Below, piece by piece: positions 8,383 to 20,000 of a stretch of DNA of 38,363 nt. The translations under genes and the position numbers were made by a program. Numbering within the stretch: position 1 is the stretch's first letter; every line of letters starts with the position of its first letter. The notes under the pieces were generated by a model. The model made no database searches and had not been told where the DNA came from. It worked only from the letters and a program-made list of their open reading frames with translations. This stretch comes from Deltaproteobacteria bacterium (GTDB lineage Bacteria > Desulfobacterota > WTBG01 > CAIYCZ01 > CAIRTM01): NCBI GenBank assembly GCA_024276465.1, contig JAJRXD010000151.1, positions 1 to 38,363 on the forward strand. Reading direction: 5' to 3'.

Positions 8383-9450
8383 CTACCCCATATGACGGTA
8401 ACAAAAATTTCCTATCAGCTGAAAAAGAAAATCAGGAACAATTGCAGATGATTTTCTAATCACCTTATATTTCCATGAAGATTTTTTTGTGCCGTATTTT
8501 TCCGCCACTGGTACTGGATAAAAGAACACCGGGGTCTCCTCAACCCTGGTGCCCCAGCGGTTTTTGAACTGTATCAGGGTTTTATTGTTTTTAAATGTCT
8601 TTCCAAAGCTTAAAATTTCACAGCCATCAGCAGATGCCATCAGTATGGCATGCCAGTACAAAAAATGAAAAGGATACAGCTTTGAATACTTTTCATTGTT
8701 TCCGATAAGCTCTAATGACACCTTATTGTTATATTTAAAGACCATCAGGCCGGCAACAGGCTCGGAATTATAGTCAGCAAAAAGAAATGTTACATCTCCT
8801 GAAAAGCCGTAAACATCCATGAGTGACTTGAAATACAGGTATGGGATAGGGGGTAGCCCAATTCGCTTTCTTGTCCTAAAGTAAAGACTGTAAAATTGTG
8901 CCAGATCATCCACTTTTTCCCCTATTCTTAATTGCAGCTGAGACCTCAATGCTTTAGAAATCAGTTGCCTGACTGCAGTACGATGAAATGTTTTTTTCAG
9001 GTCTTCAGGCGGGCGGTCCAGGGTTATATAGTGGTGCTTAACTGACTTTGAAACTCCAATTTCCGGATTATGCCCCATTAAGCCGGAAAAGGTTGACCTG
9101 ATCTCCACATAAGAGGAACTGTTTTTTTTGTAAAGATCAAGGATAAACGGCAGGAGAATTTCAATATCTTTGTTTGATGATATTAAAGGATCAAAAAGTG
9201 ATGCAAACGGAGCACTTACCAGCCTGGTACCTGTAAGCCGGCTTTTTACCGTATAGATCGGCAAACCAGCCAGAATCCTGTCTGATTCTTCATCGTAAAG
9301 AGCAAGAAAATGACCCTTAATATGTTTAAAGCTTTTTTCAATCACTTTTTTCCATGAAGAAAGGTGGCATATCCACCCAAATGCATGCTGATCTACAAAA
9401 GCATCCCATTGCTCCATATTATCAGGTTTTAGCCAGACAGCTTTTTTCAT
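8383..9450 (-). CDS. FemAB-like acyl/aminoacyltransferase (GNAT fold)
   Basis: The 355-residue cytoplasmic protein shows the FemAB/BioF2-like layout: an N-terminal segment around WDAFVDQH and a SSWKKVIEKSF helix, a central TAVRQLISKALRS, and the second GNAT-like domain with LIGNNEKYSKLYPFHFLYWHAI, LSFGKTFKNNKTLIQFKNRWG, ending IGNFCYRHMG. FemAB-family proteins move aminoacyl or acyl groups onto cell-wall or other acceptors. XrtA/PEP-CTERM exopolysaccharide loci often carry one, but no exosortase is seen here. AAGGAC precedes the ATG. A paralogue at 34073-35131 shares the LxQFKNxWG and FYRHxG ends. The pair brackets the secreted protein and the PKS/NRPS genes, so tailoring of either polysaccharide or metabolite is possible. 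Confidence 0.75.
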   Translation of the reverse strand: MKKAVWLKPDNMEQWDAFVDQHAFGWICHLSSWKKVIEKSFKHIKGHFLALYDEESDRILAGLPIYTVKSRLTGTRLVSAPFASLFDPLISSNKDIEILLPFILDLYKKNSSSYVEIRSTFSGLMGHNPEIGVSKSVKHHYITLDRPPEDLKKTFHRTAVRQLISKALRSQLQLRIGEKVDDLAQFYSLYFRTRKRIGLPPIPYLYFKSLMDVYGFSGDVTFLFADYNSEPVAGLMVFKYNNKVSLELIGNNEKYSKLYPFHFLYWHAILMASADGCEILSFGKTFKNNKTLIQFKNRWGTRVEETPVFFYPVPVAEKYGTKKSSWKYKVIRKSSAIVPDFLFQLIGNFCYRHMG

Positions 9451-9672
9451 TATTTGTCCTTATTAAAAAATCCATATTATCAAAAACAACCCGGATCATA
9501 CAGCATCAGATTGTTTTCCCCGCATAACTCTCTGGTTAATGTCTTTTCCTTTTTTCATAAAACAGGTGTCTTTACACAAAGCTTCCATCCATTAACCTTT
9601 TCTTTTTTCAAAGTATAAAACATTCTACAGTTCTTATGAATTGTTTATTTTTCAAACAGTAGATTAATTACC

Positions 9673-9701
9673 TTGCTTTTTAAAATGTTTTTGTTTATAA
9701 T
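9673..9701 (+). promoter_or_regulatory. Sigma70-type promoter of the cysteine-rich secreted protein gene
   Basis: TTGCTT (9673-9678) and a perfect TATAAT (9696-9701) are separated by 17 nt, the optimal spacing, in an AT-rich stretch about 45 nt before the start codon. A second TATAAT is present at 9724-9729. The rest of the ~290-bp gap before the gene shows nothing else that I recognise. Confidence 0.6.
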
Positions 9702-9744
9702 GCTAAAATAAGTAATTAAATGGTATAATAATTATGTTAATGTC

Positions 9745-12459
9745 ATGATGAAGCAACAACTTCTCAGATATACTCCAAAACAGCTGGTACAAAATCAGCT
9801 CTGTTTTCTAATCTCACTACTCCTCCTTTTATTAATATCAACTCCTGCTCAGGCAACAGGCCCTGAACCCACTGCCTCAACATCAGCAGGCAGTATAAAA
9901 GGCTTCTGCTTTGCTGATGAAAACAGGAACAGCATCATGGATGAATCAGAAATCGGCATGCCCGGCATGAAGGTGACCATTGAAAGATATTTTAGCATTT
10001 TTCCTGCAGAATCCAAATCACAACTAACCGACGAGAATGGTTTTTATGAATTTTCAGATCTAAAAATGGGACTTTACCGCATTCTGGTCAGCTCTGACCA
10101 GGATGTCGAATTTACAGGCAGAAATTCTATTATCAAATGGATAGGTTTTTTCAGCAGAACTCATACTTTGAATATCGGCATTTCAGCTACCGAAGATGAA
10201 AATTTCGAAATATCTCTTGCAATCACTGCAGATCCTGACACCATTGAAAAAGGTGAATCCGCCCTTCTGAGCTGGCATTCCTTGAATACAAAATCTCTGC
10301 AAATTGATCAGGGCATCGGCAGCGTGGAGGACAACAGCACAATCACTGTCTCTCCTGCTGAGACAACACTCTATACTATTACAGCAGAAGGAATATCCGG
10401 CAACATAAAAAAGGCATCTGTTACAATTACCGTACTGGACAGTAATATTGCCCCCCCTCCCCTTTCTTCATCAACAACCACTGCTGTTGTGAGCACAACA
10501 ACCACTGCTTCCTCCGGTGGAGGAGGAGGAGGCGGCGGCAGCAGTAGCAGTAGTGGAGAAGGTCCCTCAACAACCACAACCAGCTTAAAGGAATGTGACA
10601 AAGATACTGACTGTACGGACAACAATACCTGTACGGGAAAGGAAACATGCATAAACAGTGAATGCATTGCCGGAATTATGCTAAACTGTGATGACGGGAA
10701 TCCGTGTACGCATGACACATGTGATCCCACAGGCGGATGTCTGCATGACAACAACACCTTAACCTGTAATGATAATAATGTCTGTACTGCAAATGAACTG
10801 TGTGTAAAAGGTTCATGTCAGCCCGGCACCTCCATAACCTGTGATGACGGGGACAAGTGTACAATCGATACATGTGATCCTGACACGGGTTGCATCTTCA
10901 CACTGATTCCAGATTGTGAATGTGTTGAGGATTCTGACTGCACTGACAACAACGTATGCACCGGGGCTGAGTCATGCGTTGACAACCAGTGCCTGCCAGG
11001 CACTCCCCTGACCTGTGATGACGGAAACCCATGCACGGATGACTCCTGTGATCCCACAGGCGGATGTCATCATGCCAATAATACTTCTGCCTGTGATGAC
11101 AGCAGCGCCTGCACATCAGGTGATCTCTGCTCAGACGGGTCCTGCCAGCCCGGAACACCCATAACATGTGATGACGGAGACGGGTGCACTAATGACACAT
11201 GCGACCCCGGAGCAGGGTGCGTGTTTACGCAGATATCCGGCTGCCAGTGTGATTCGGACAGTGACTGCAGTGACAGCAATGTCTGTACCGGTGCTGAAAC
11301 ATGCTCAGGAATGCTCTGCGTGGCAGGTACACCGCCAGACTGCGATGACGGGAACCCGTGCACAGATGATTCCTGTGTGCCGGCTTCAGGCTGCGCCAGT
11401 GTGGCAGTGCCGGGCTGTGTTTCCTGCAGTTTTGACTCTGATTGTGCTGCAGGTGAAACCTGCATTGCAAACATCTGCCAGGGATCAGACCTGCCCCCTG
11501 ACCCGCCTGAAGTCATAGGCATAACAGATGGCTCTGTTTACACGAATAATGAGATGGTTCGTAATGACAATTTTGTACAGGCATTCTTTACCCCGGTTCC
11601 TGGCACAACCTGCAGTGCAACCCTCCAAAAAGATTCTGAACTTCCTGCTGTCTATACCAGTGGAACAAAAATAATCGGGGCTGGCAGTTATCAGCTTGTC
11701 GTAACTGCGGAAGATACCGGGACTGGCCTTACAGCAGATAAAATTGTTAATTTTGTGATGAACCCATCGGATCAGGGTTCTACTTTTATCACAAACAATA
11801 ATATTTTCGACACAAAACTGGAAATCACCTATAATTACAATACATATTACACAATACGGGCGGGTAAACCTCTGTTTGCTGTATGGGCTGAAGATGCCAA
11901 TGGAAACTTCCTGCATAATCTGTATGTTTCCACAGTCCCTGCAACCAACATCATGCGCTATTCACAGAATTGGGCTGCAAGACCACAGGCCCTGCCCTAC
12001 TGGGCACATAAGGCCTGCGAACCATATGGCGCAGACTCAATATATATTGCCACACCTGACATTCCTCCTGACCTTGATGCTGTAACAGGGGCAACAAACA
12101 TGGCAGGGTTCAAGGTGATCACAAATGTCAATACAGATACAAACCGAATAATCAGGATACTGTTTGAGATAAACCAGTCTTTTGATACTGGCTGGTATTT
12201 TAATGATGCTTTCTCTACTGACAAGTATTATAAGGGCACAGGATCATATGAGCCTGCACTTGTTTATGGAACTCTAATTGATCTTGATAATCTCCAGCCT
12301 GAGTACAGCCTTGATCTGATCGGATACAGCCATTTTGCCGGCAGTGACGGAAACTTATACACTGATTATTATGCAATTGATCCTGACACAGAACTTTCCC
12401 GCTATATTTTTGATCATGCAACCAGCATGGTTGGAAGCATAACAGTTACAGTTAATTAG
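9745..12459 (+). CDS. Large secreted cysteine-rich repeat protein with SdrB-like and DUF2271-like parts
   Basis: The 904-residue protein has a Sec signal peptide (hydrophobic stretch about 20-31, predicted cleavage after AQA at 35-37). Next comes an SdrD-B/CNA-B-like domain at about 47-150 (GFCFADENRNSIMDE, LTDENGFYEFSDL), then an Ig-like domain at about 155-230 (LSWHS, TTLYTITAEG). A Pro/Ser/Thr/Gly linker including eight consecutive glycines leads to about 295 residues of CxDGNPCTDDxC-type repeats (from Cys284 to about 578), and finally a beta-rich C-terminal region. The last part (RPQALPYWAH, DAVTGAT, EINQSFD, LIGYSH, DGNLYTDY) recalls DUF2271, at low confidence. Its place is extracellular or surface. 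Start codons at 9745 and 9748 are both possible. It is divergent from the FemAB gene and lies next to the PKS/NRPS genes, but a functional link is unproven. Confidence 0.75.
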   Translation: MMKQQLLRYTPKQLVQNQLCFLISLLLLLLISTPAQATGPEPTASTSAGSIKGFCFADENRNSIMDESEIGMPGMKVTIERYFSIFPAESKSQLTDENGFYEFSDLKMGLYRILVSSDQDVEFTGRNSIIKWIGFFSRTHTLNIGISATEDENFEISLAITADPDTIEKGESALLSWHSLNTKSLQIDQGIGSVEDNSTITVSPAETTLYTITAEGISGNIKKASVTITVLDSNIAPPPLSSSTTTAVVSTTTTASSGGGGGGGGSSSSSGEGPSTTTTSLKECDKDTDCTDNNTCTGKETCINSECIAGIMLNCDDGNPCTHDTCDPTGGCLHDNNTLTCNDNNVCTANELCVKGSCQPGTSITCDDGDKCTIDTCDPDTGCIFTLIPDCECVEDSDCTDNNVCTGAESCVDNQCLPGTPLTCDDGNPCTDDSCDPTGGCHHANNTSACDDSSACTSGDLCSDGSCQPGTPITCDDGDGCTNDTCDPGAGCVFTQISGCQCDSDSDCSDSNVCTGAETCSGMLCVAGTPPDCDDGNPCTDDSCVPASGCASVAVPGCVSCSFDSDCAAGETCIANICQGSDLPPDPPEVIGITDGSVYTNNEMVRNDNFVQAFFTPVPGTTCSATLQKDSELPAVYTSGTKIIGAGSYQLVVTAEDTGTGLTADKIVNFVMNPSDQGSTFITNNNIFDTKLEITYNYNTYYTIRAGKPLFAVWAEDANGNFLHNLYVSTVPATNIMRYSQNWAARPQALPYWAHKACEPYGADSIYIATPDIPPDLDAVTGATNMAGFKVITNVNTDTNRIIRILFEINQSFDTGWYFNDAFSTDKYYKGTGSYEPALVYGTLIDLDNLQPEYSLDLIGYSHFAGSDGNLYTDYYAIDPDTELSRYIFDHATSMVGSITVTVN
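10594..11490 (+). repeat. In-frame cysteine-rich tandem repeats with two-unit higher order
   Basis: Five units of roughly 45-55 residues and a final partial unit each contain two halves: an NxCTxxExC half and a CDDGxxCTxDxCDPxxGC half. Units 1 and 3 resemble each other (ending TGGC-HxNN), as do units 2 and 4 (ending GC-F-T-x-I-x-x-C-x-C), so the array has a two-unit period of about 100 residues. Cysteines are very regular and should form disulphides outside the cell. Confidence 0.75.
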
Positions 12460-12535
12460 CATCTGAACGAAAAGTCCATTAATCACACCCTGTCTGTCAT
12501 TACGGGTGAGGCATTCTGCTGCAGCGTGAAAGCAA

Positions 12536-12553
12536 TCCCGAAGAATATCGGGA
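12536..12553. repeat. CCCGA/TCGGG palindrome, dispersed-repeat fragment
   Basis: TCCCGA at 12536-12541 and TCGGGA at 12548-12553 flank a 6-nt loop. It belongs with the palindromes of the tandem arrays near 35246 and 37974. It lies in the ~247-bp gap before the first methyltransferase gene, where no other feature stands out. Confidence 0.45.
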
Positions 12554-12706
12554 CTTCACAAAATATATTGAAAAGGCTGAACAAAAATCTGAATTTCAGG
12601 TCAATGCCAGCCTTTTTTTACAATATAGTGATATTTAAAATGTTTTCATATTTCCAGAGAAAGCATTTTGACATGCCTGACAGTAAATTTAAAATCAAAT
12701 ATTATT

Positions 12707-13996
12707 ATGAAACATAAAACATCTTATAAAATCCATTCCTTTTCAATAGATGCTGAAAAAGAAATAAAGCGCCTGAAAGCGCAGGTTGAACTGTTCTGGG
12801 ACAGGGAACTTGCATTTTATAAAACATTCGGTCTCAGTAACGGAATGAAAATTGTTGAATGCGGCTGCGGGCCGGGTTTTGCAGGACAAAAGCTTCATGC
12901 TGTTTTTCCTGATAGTCATGTAACAGCCTTTGAAATTGATCCTTTTCTGATGGAAGCAGCTAAAAGAAATGCTCGCCTGCTGGAGCTTGAAAGATATGAA
13001 GTAAGTGAAAGATCCATTATGGACACTGGCTTACCTGACAATACATTTGATTTTGCAGTAACACGTCTTGTTCTGGAACATCTGCCTGATCCAGTTGCTG
13101 CTGTAAAAGAGGTTTACAGAATTCTCAAACCCGGGCAAAAGGCTGTATTTATTGATAATGATTTTGAATTTCACATGAGAACCCATCCTGATATTCCTGA
13201 ACTGAGAGATTTATACAGCGCATATTGTGCTGCAAGGCAGAAACAGGGCGGAAACCCTAAAATCGGACGCGAGCTGCCGGGCATACTTAAGCTTGCCGGT
13301 TTTTCAAATATAGATCTGCGGGTTATGGAGGCCCACAGCCATGTCACAGGAGACGAAATATTTTTAAAATCCGAGGGATCCGGCATCCCTGCTCAGTTAG
13401 TCAAAGACGGATATTTGTCTAAGGAAACATATTCCAGAATAGCCCTTAAATGGAACAGATTATTAAAGATAGAAAATCATTCAATTTTCAGGCAATTATT
13501 TATCTGCGCGGGAGAAAAAAAGCCAGGCAATGATTCTACAGATAACAGGGTGGATCAGTCTGCTTTTCAATCACAGCCCGGGCATAATCAGGCTGAACAG
13601 CAGGAGATAAAACCGCCTGATGAGGGATGGACTTCAGACAAAAACAGAGTCTATGAGGCTCCTGTAACCCTGACAGAAAAAAAAGTAGCCGCAGTATGGC
13701 AGGAGATCCTGGGAATTGAAAGCATAGGGATAAATGAAAATTTTTTTGAAGCAGGTGGAAGCTCAGTCCACGCACCTGAAATTATTGAGCTTTTAGAAAA
13801 AAAATTCTCAAAAGAGCTGTCACTGGTTGATCTTTTTGATTATCCGACTATCGCTCTTTTTGCAAAAAAGCTTGCTCCCGGGGAACAGGTAAAAGAACAT
13901 CTTTCATCCTCACAAAGACAGGCAGCAAGACGCAATAAAGTTACAGAGCGACGAGAGATGATTCAAAAGCTCCGCAAACAAAAAACAGATTCATGA
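12707..13996 (+). CDS. Class I SAM methyltransferase fused to a carrier domain (MT-A)
   Basis: The protein is 429 residues from the ATG at 12707. An upstream in-frame ATG at 12668 would add 13 residues, but the paralogue at 23303 aligns from the very first residue with the 12707 start, so that start is preferred. Residues about 20-260 form a UbiE-like methyltransferase (motif I VECGCGPGFAG, then GLPDNTFDF, TRLVLEHLPDP, GNPKIGRELPGIL). Residues about 315-395 form a phosphopantetheine carrier with FFEAGGSS and the predicted attachment Ser353. A basic tail (RRNKVTERREMIQKLRKQK) follows and may dock to the next protein. It sits 13 nt upstream of the KS-AT-NRPS gene. The likely role is methylation of a carrier-bound intermediate; whether C-, N- or O-methylation is unknown. 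Confidence 0.85.
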   Translation: MKHKTSYKIHSFSIDAEKEIKRLKAQVELFWDRELAFYKTFGLSNGMKIVECGCGPGFAGQKLHAVFPDSHVTAFEIDPFLMEAAKRNARLLELERYEVSERSIMDTGLPDNTFDFAVTRLVLEHLPDPVAAVKEVYRILKPGQKAVFIDNDFEFHMRTHPDIPELRDLYSAYCAARQKQGGNPKIGRELPGILKLAGFSNIDLRVMEAHSHVTGDEIFLKSEGSGIPAQLVKDGYLSKETYSRIALKWNRLLKIENHSIFRQLFICAGEKKPGNDSTDNRVDQSAFQSQPGHNQAEQQEIKPPDEGWTSDKNRVYEAPVTLTEKKVAAVWQEILGIESIGINENFFEAGGSSVHAPEIIELLEKKFSKELSLVDLFDYPTIALFAKKLAPGEQVKEHLSSSQRQAARRNKVTERREMIQKLRKQKTDS

Positions 13997-14009
13997 TTAA
14001 AATTTTCCA

Positions 14010-17000
14010 ATGGAAAAAATTGCCATAATAGGAATGGCTGGACGTTTTCCAGGGGCAGGTAGCGTAGGACAGCTTTGGGAAAATGTTAAAAACAGTGTTG
14101 AGGCTTTAACAGAATTTTCTGACAAAGAGCTGCTGGAGTCCGGTGTTTCACAATCCCTGATTGATAACCCTGATTATGTTAAAAGCAGGTTTATTCTAAA
14201 AAATGCTGAAATGTTCGACGCAGCCTTCTTTGGAATGTCTCCACGGGAATCTGAATGCACTGACCCCCAGCATCGCATTTTTTTAGAAACTGCCTGGGAA
14301 GCACTTGAATCAGCAGGCTATGATCCGGAAGCATACAGCGGCTCCATAGGTGTTTTTGCCGGGTGCGGCATGAATCAGTATCTGCTGCAAAATCTAATTG
14401 CAAACCACCGTGCCCTGAATTCCATGAACGAAAGACAAACCCAGGTTTGCAGCGATAAAGATTTTCTATCAACGCGAGTTTCCTATAAGCTTAATTTAAA
14501 GGGGCCAAGCCTCGACATACAAACTGCATGCTCAACATCTCTGGTTGCTGTCCACATTGCCTGCCAGAACCTGCTTGATTATCAGTGCGACATGGCATTA
14601 AGCGGTGGTGCTAATGTGCAGCTGCCCCGCGTCGGAGGGTATCTTTACAGTGATGGAGATATGCGATCACCGGATGGACACTGCAGGGCCTTTGACGCTG
14701 CTGCGAATGGAACTGCTTTTGGAGATGGTGTGGGCATTGTTGTCCTGAAAAGACTTCAGGATGCACTTGAGGATCGTGATACAATCCTTGCTGTTATCAG
14801 TGGCACTGCCATAAACAATGACGGTGCACATAAAGCTGGATTTTCCGCTCCGAGCATTGATGGCCAGGCTACAGTTATTTCAATGGCACATGAAATGGCT
14901 GCTCTTGACCCTGAAGCAATTACCTGTATAGAGGCCCACGGCACAGGAACCGCACTTGGTGATCCAATTGAGATTGCTGCCCTGACAAAAGCATTTCGCA
15001 GATCTACAAATAAAAAAGGATATTGTGCCATTGGAACTGTCAAAGCCAATATCGGCCATCTTGATGCAGCTGCAGGTGTAGCCGGCTTAATAAAAACCGT
15101 ACTTTCCATTTACCATAAGCAGATACCGCCAAATATAAATTTCAACAACCCAAAACCTGAGCTCAGGCTTGAAGCAAGCCCATTCTATGTAAACAGAGAG
15201 ATTAAAGAATGGAAGGCAAACGCGCAGCCCAGGTGCGCCGGGGTGAGCAGTTTTGGCGTTGGGGGCACAAATGCCCATGCTGTTGTTGAAGAGGCTCCCA
15301 TGCCTGTCCCCGCTGACAGGGGGGGGGAATGGCAGCTTTTAACTTTTTCAGCCAGAACAGAGGTTTCTCTTGGAAAAGCCTCTGATAATCTTCTGGAACA
15401 CCTTGAACAAAACCAGGACATCATTCTTGCTGATGCTGCATACACGCTGCAAACAGGACGGCGTCATTTTGAGTACAGGTGCACTGTGCTCTGCACTGAC
15501 AGGGACAGTGCAATATCTGCAATAAAAAACCGTGATGCAACCAGAGTACATACTGGCCAGGCTGTTTCCTCAAAAACCCCGAAAGTTTTTATGTTTACAG
15601 GCCAGGGCTCTCAGTATGCTGGTATGGGCCTTGAACTTTTTGAAAACGAAGCCTGCTTCAGAGATGTAATAGATTACTGCTCTGAGGTGCTCACGCCCCT
15701 GCTGAACATGGACTTGCGCAGCCTTATCTTTAAAAGCAAACCCATTGATAATAATTCCACAAATATTCTCAACCAGACTAATATAGCTCAGCCAGCACTC
15801 TTTATGATTGAATACGCACTTGCAAAACTGTGGAAAAAACATGGTGTAAAACCGGATGCCATGATAGGTCACAGCATCGGAGAATACACAGCAGCATGTT
15901 TTTCAGGTGTATTTTCACTGGATGAGGCTTTAAAGCTGGTTGTGCTGAGAGGGGCTTTAATGCAGCAGCAGGCTTTCGGCTCAATGCTCAGCGTAGCCCT
16001 GTCTGAGGATTCAGTTCTGCCTTATTTAAATGATGACATTGAGATTGCAGCACTTAACAGTCCTGAATCTTCTGTATTATCCGGAGAAACTGAAAAAATT
16101 CAGTTATTAGAGCAGGTTCTAAAAAAAGATGGGATCAATTTTTTTCGGCTTCATACATCACATGCATTTCATTCCAGAATCATGGAGCCAGTACTTGAAC
16201 ATTTTGAAAGAGCCTTTGACAACATAAACCTGAAAAACCCTGAAATCCCTTTTATCTCAAACCTGACCGGTGACTGGATAACACCATCTCAGGCAACAAG
16301 CCCTGCTTACTGGGCAGATCATTTAAGAAAAACAGTCCGCTTTAAAGACGGGATCAAAAAACTTTTAAAAGATTCAAATCGGATTTTTATAGAGGCTGGT
16401 CCTGGAAACACCCTGTGCAGCCTGGTAAAACAGTCTGAAAGGTTTTTTAACAGCCATGATAATACCGGCAAAATTCATGTTATCCAGTCGCTTCGGCACC
16501 CCAGGCAGCAATTTTCTGACACTGGACTGTTTTTGCAATCCCTGGGCAAAGCCTGGCTTGCAGGAGCAAAAATCAACTGGCTGGATCTGTATAAAAATGA
16601 AATTCGCTACCGCATCCCTTTGCCAACCTATCCTTTTGAGCATAAAAGATTCTGGCTGGAGCCTGACAGCCTCATTAAAAAAAACAGATCATCACCCTGC
16701 AAAATTTCTAATGAGCAGACTTCTACTTCAAACGAGACATCCGGCAATGCTTTTACTCTATCTGCTGATGATTTGCAGTCTGGCGCTGAAAAAACCTGTA
16801 ATCACACTGTCCAGACTGTAACTTCTATCTGGCAGGATCTTTTGGGAATCAATAATATCGATTCAGACAGTAATTTTTTTGATCTTGGCGGAGATTCTGT
16901 ATGGGCATCCCAGGTGCTTTTACGAATAAGTGACAAAACAGGGATTACCCTTTCCCTGAAAGAGATGTTTGACAACCCGACAATAAACAGCCTTGCCAGG

Positions 17001-20000
17001 GTACTTAAAGCTAAATCAGATGATCATGAAAAACCTCAACCCGTTCCAATTCAGAGGATTAATCGCAAAAAAAAGCTTCCTCTTTCCCAGGCACAAAAAA
17101 GATTATGGTTTCTTTCACAGTTAGAGCCTGAAAATCCGGCATTCAACCTGGCCCTGGGCCTGCAGATAGAGGGGCCACTAAAAGCAGATCTGCTTTGCAA
17201 TGCCATTGATGCTGTTGTGCAGAGACATGAATCTCTCAGAACCACGTTCATTAACGACCAGGGCGATCCCAGGGCTGTTATAAACAATCACACGAGCATT
17301 ATGCTTAACAAAATTGATGCAACTGAGATGGGGCATGACGAAAAAGCATCTTTACAGATAATCAGGCAGGCTGCTGCCCGTCCATTTGATCTTGAGAAAG
17401 GCCCTCTATACCGCTGGTTTTTAGTGCACCTGAAAAAAGATTTCCACATTTTAGTTTATATTGTTCATCATATTGTGTTTGACGGCTGGTCTCTGGGCAT
17501 TGTTTTGAAGGAGATAGCTGCTCAATATGATGCACTGCAGCAGAGCAAAGAACCTCTTTTGCCGGAATTAAACATACAATATGTTGATTACTCTGCCTGG
17601 CATGAAGAATGGCTTAAAACCCGAAATTTAACTGGCCAGATGGAGTATTGGAAAAAACAGCTGGCAGGCGAGCTCCCTATAATGCAGCTTCCCTTTGACC
17701 GGCCCAGGCCAAAAATCCCTGACTATAAAGGTTCTCTCGAATTTTTCGAGCTGTCCGAAAACCTGTCAAATCAATTAAGGGTTCTTTCAAAACAGGAAGG
17801 TTCAACCTTTTTTATGATTTTTCTAACTGCATTCAAAATTCTGCTTTTCAGATATTCAGGCCAGGATGACATAATTACAGGGACACCTGTTGCTAACCGA
17901 AACCATGTCGAGTTTGAAAAGCTTGTCGGTCTGTTCATTAACATGCTGGTCCTGCGCTCTGATCTTTCAGGAAACCCTACATTTAAGGAATTACTGGCAC
18001 GAGTACGAAAAACATCCCTGGACGCTTTTTCCCATCAGACATTTCCTTTTGAGCAGCTGGTTGATCTCCTGAAACCATCTCGCGACATGAGTCATCACCC
18101 GCTGTATCAGGTGATGTTTGCGTTTCATAATTTTTCATTCCCACCTGTAGCACTGAAGGATGTTAAATTTCAAAATATCATAATAGACAGGGGCTCTTCC
18201 CAGGTAGATCTCTGGATGTATCTGTGGGAGGAGAATAATATTTTCAAAGGAGCTGTGGAATACAGCACTGAGCTGTTTGACCAGGCTACAATATCACGAA
18301 TGACCGGGCATTATTTGAATCTTTTAAACGCTGCAGCAGATGATCCCCTGCAAAAAATTGACAGCTGCCCCCTGCTGAATGAGAAGGAAAAAAAACATAT
18401 CCTTTTTGAGAGAAACAAAACTCAATTAGAGGTCCCTGAAACATCCAGCTTTCACCAGCTGTTTGAAAACCAGGCAAACCGCCTCCCGCACAATAATGCT
18501 GTAACTTTTGGAAACAGGGAGATTACATATCAGGAGCTTAATAAGCGCTCCAGCCAGCTTGCCAATTATCTTCGAGATCTGGGGGTGGGCACAAATACTC
18601 TAATTGGCATATATGTCGAACGGTCAATCGAAATGATCGTGGGAATCCTTGGAGTTTTAAAAGCAGGGGGTGCCTATGTTCCTCTGGATCCGACCTACCC
18701 ACAGGAACGAATTGCTTTTATAATTGAAGATACAGACATGCCGGTTATTTTAACCCTGGACCATATGGAAACTGCTCTTCCTGAAAACAGGTCAGCCATA
18801 CTTTGCCTTGATGCAGACTGGAATGAAATTGCCAGTGAAAAAGACAACAACCCCGAACATTCTACAAAAGGCAATAATCTGGCATATGTTATTTATACCT
18901 CAGGGTCAACAGGCAGGCCCAAAGGTGTGAAGGTACAGCATCGGGCAGTTGTCAATTTTTTATCCAGCATGAGGCAGGAGCCTGGTTTTGCTGAAGATGA
19001 TGTTATGCTGGCTGTAACAACGCTCTCTTTTGACATTCATGTGCTGGAAATCTTTCTGCCCCTTATCACAGGAGGCCGGGTTGTTATTGCTGATCGCGAA
19101 ACAGCCTCAGATGGCAGCCTGCTTCTCAGAGCCCTGCAGGACTCCCGGGCAACAGTCATGCAGGCCACGCCCGGCACCTGGCGGCTCCTGCTGGCAGCCG
19201 GCTGGCAAGGCACTCGGAATTTAAAGCTGCTTTGTGGAGGAGAAGCTTTCCCTCTGGACCTCTTAAAGGAGCTTCTTCCGCGTGCAGGAAGCGTATGGAA
19301 CATGTACGGCCCCACAGAGACAACTGTCTGGTCAACCTGCTTCCGCATCACAGACAGCCAAAGCCCCATTCTGATCGGACGCCCGATTGCCAACACGCAG
19401 GTTTATATTCTTGACCGCCTGATGCAGCCGGTACCTGTGGGGGTTCCCGGAGAGCTTTACATAGGGGGTAATGGCGTAACACCTGGCTATTTAAACCTTC
19501 CTGATCTGACGCAAAAGCAGTTTTTGCCTGATCCTTTCAGTCTGGATCAGGGGGCACGCCTCTACAAAACCGGTGATCTGGCCCGCTTCCGCCCTGATGG
19601 AAATCTTGAATATCTGAGCCGGATTGATACCCAGGTCAAAGTCAGGGGCTTCCGTATTGAGCTTGGAGAAATAGAGAGCGTTCTGAACGAGCACCCTTCA
19701 GTGGACAAATGCGCTGCAGCGGTCTGCGAAGAGCAGCCCGGGGATATGCGCATGGTTGCCTTCATTGTTCCAAAGGCAGGCATGGATCCAACAGCCTCAA
19801 ACCTGAGAAAGCACCTTCAAAACAGGCTTCCTGACTACATGATCCCCCAGCATTTTGTTCTGCTTGAGGAGCTGCCCCTGACCCCTGCCGGAAAGATCGA
19901 CCGTAAGAACCTTCCTGTAGCAGAAATCAGGGAATCCCCGGCACCTGCAGAGTATGCTGCGCCGCGAAATAAAACAGAAGAATTGCTCACAGGCATCTGG

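Noticed and set aside
8078-8404. 108-codon minus-strand frame
   Set aside because: It runs through dispersed repeats and overlaps the FemAB 3' end; composition matches translated repeat.
10371-10873. Long antisense open frames opposite the cysteine-rich protein
   Set aside because: They arise from the repetitive sequence on the other strand, with low-complexity composition and no ribosome site or family match.
12668-12706. Extended start for MT-A
   Set aside because: The paralogue MT-B aligns residue for residue from the 12707 ATG; the extra 13 codons are not shared and contain the TTTTGACA element.
12526-12717. 63-codon plus-strand frame before MT-A
   Set aside because: It overlaps the MT-A start in another frame, begins in repeat sequence and resembles nothing known.
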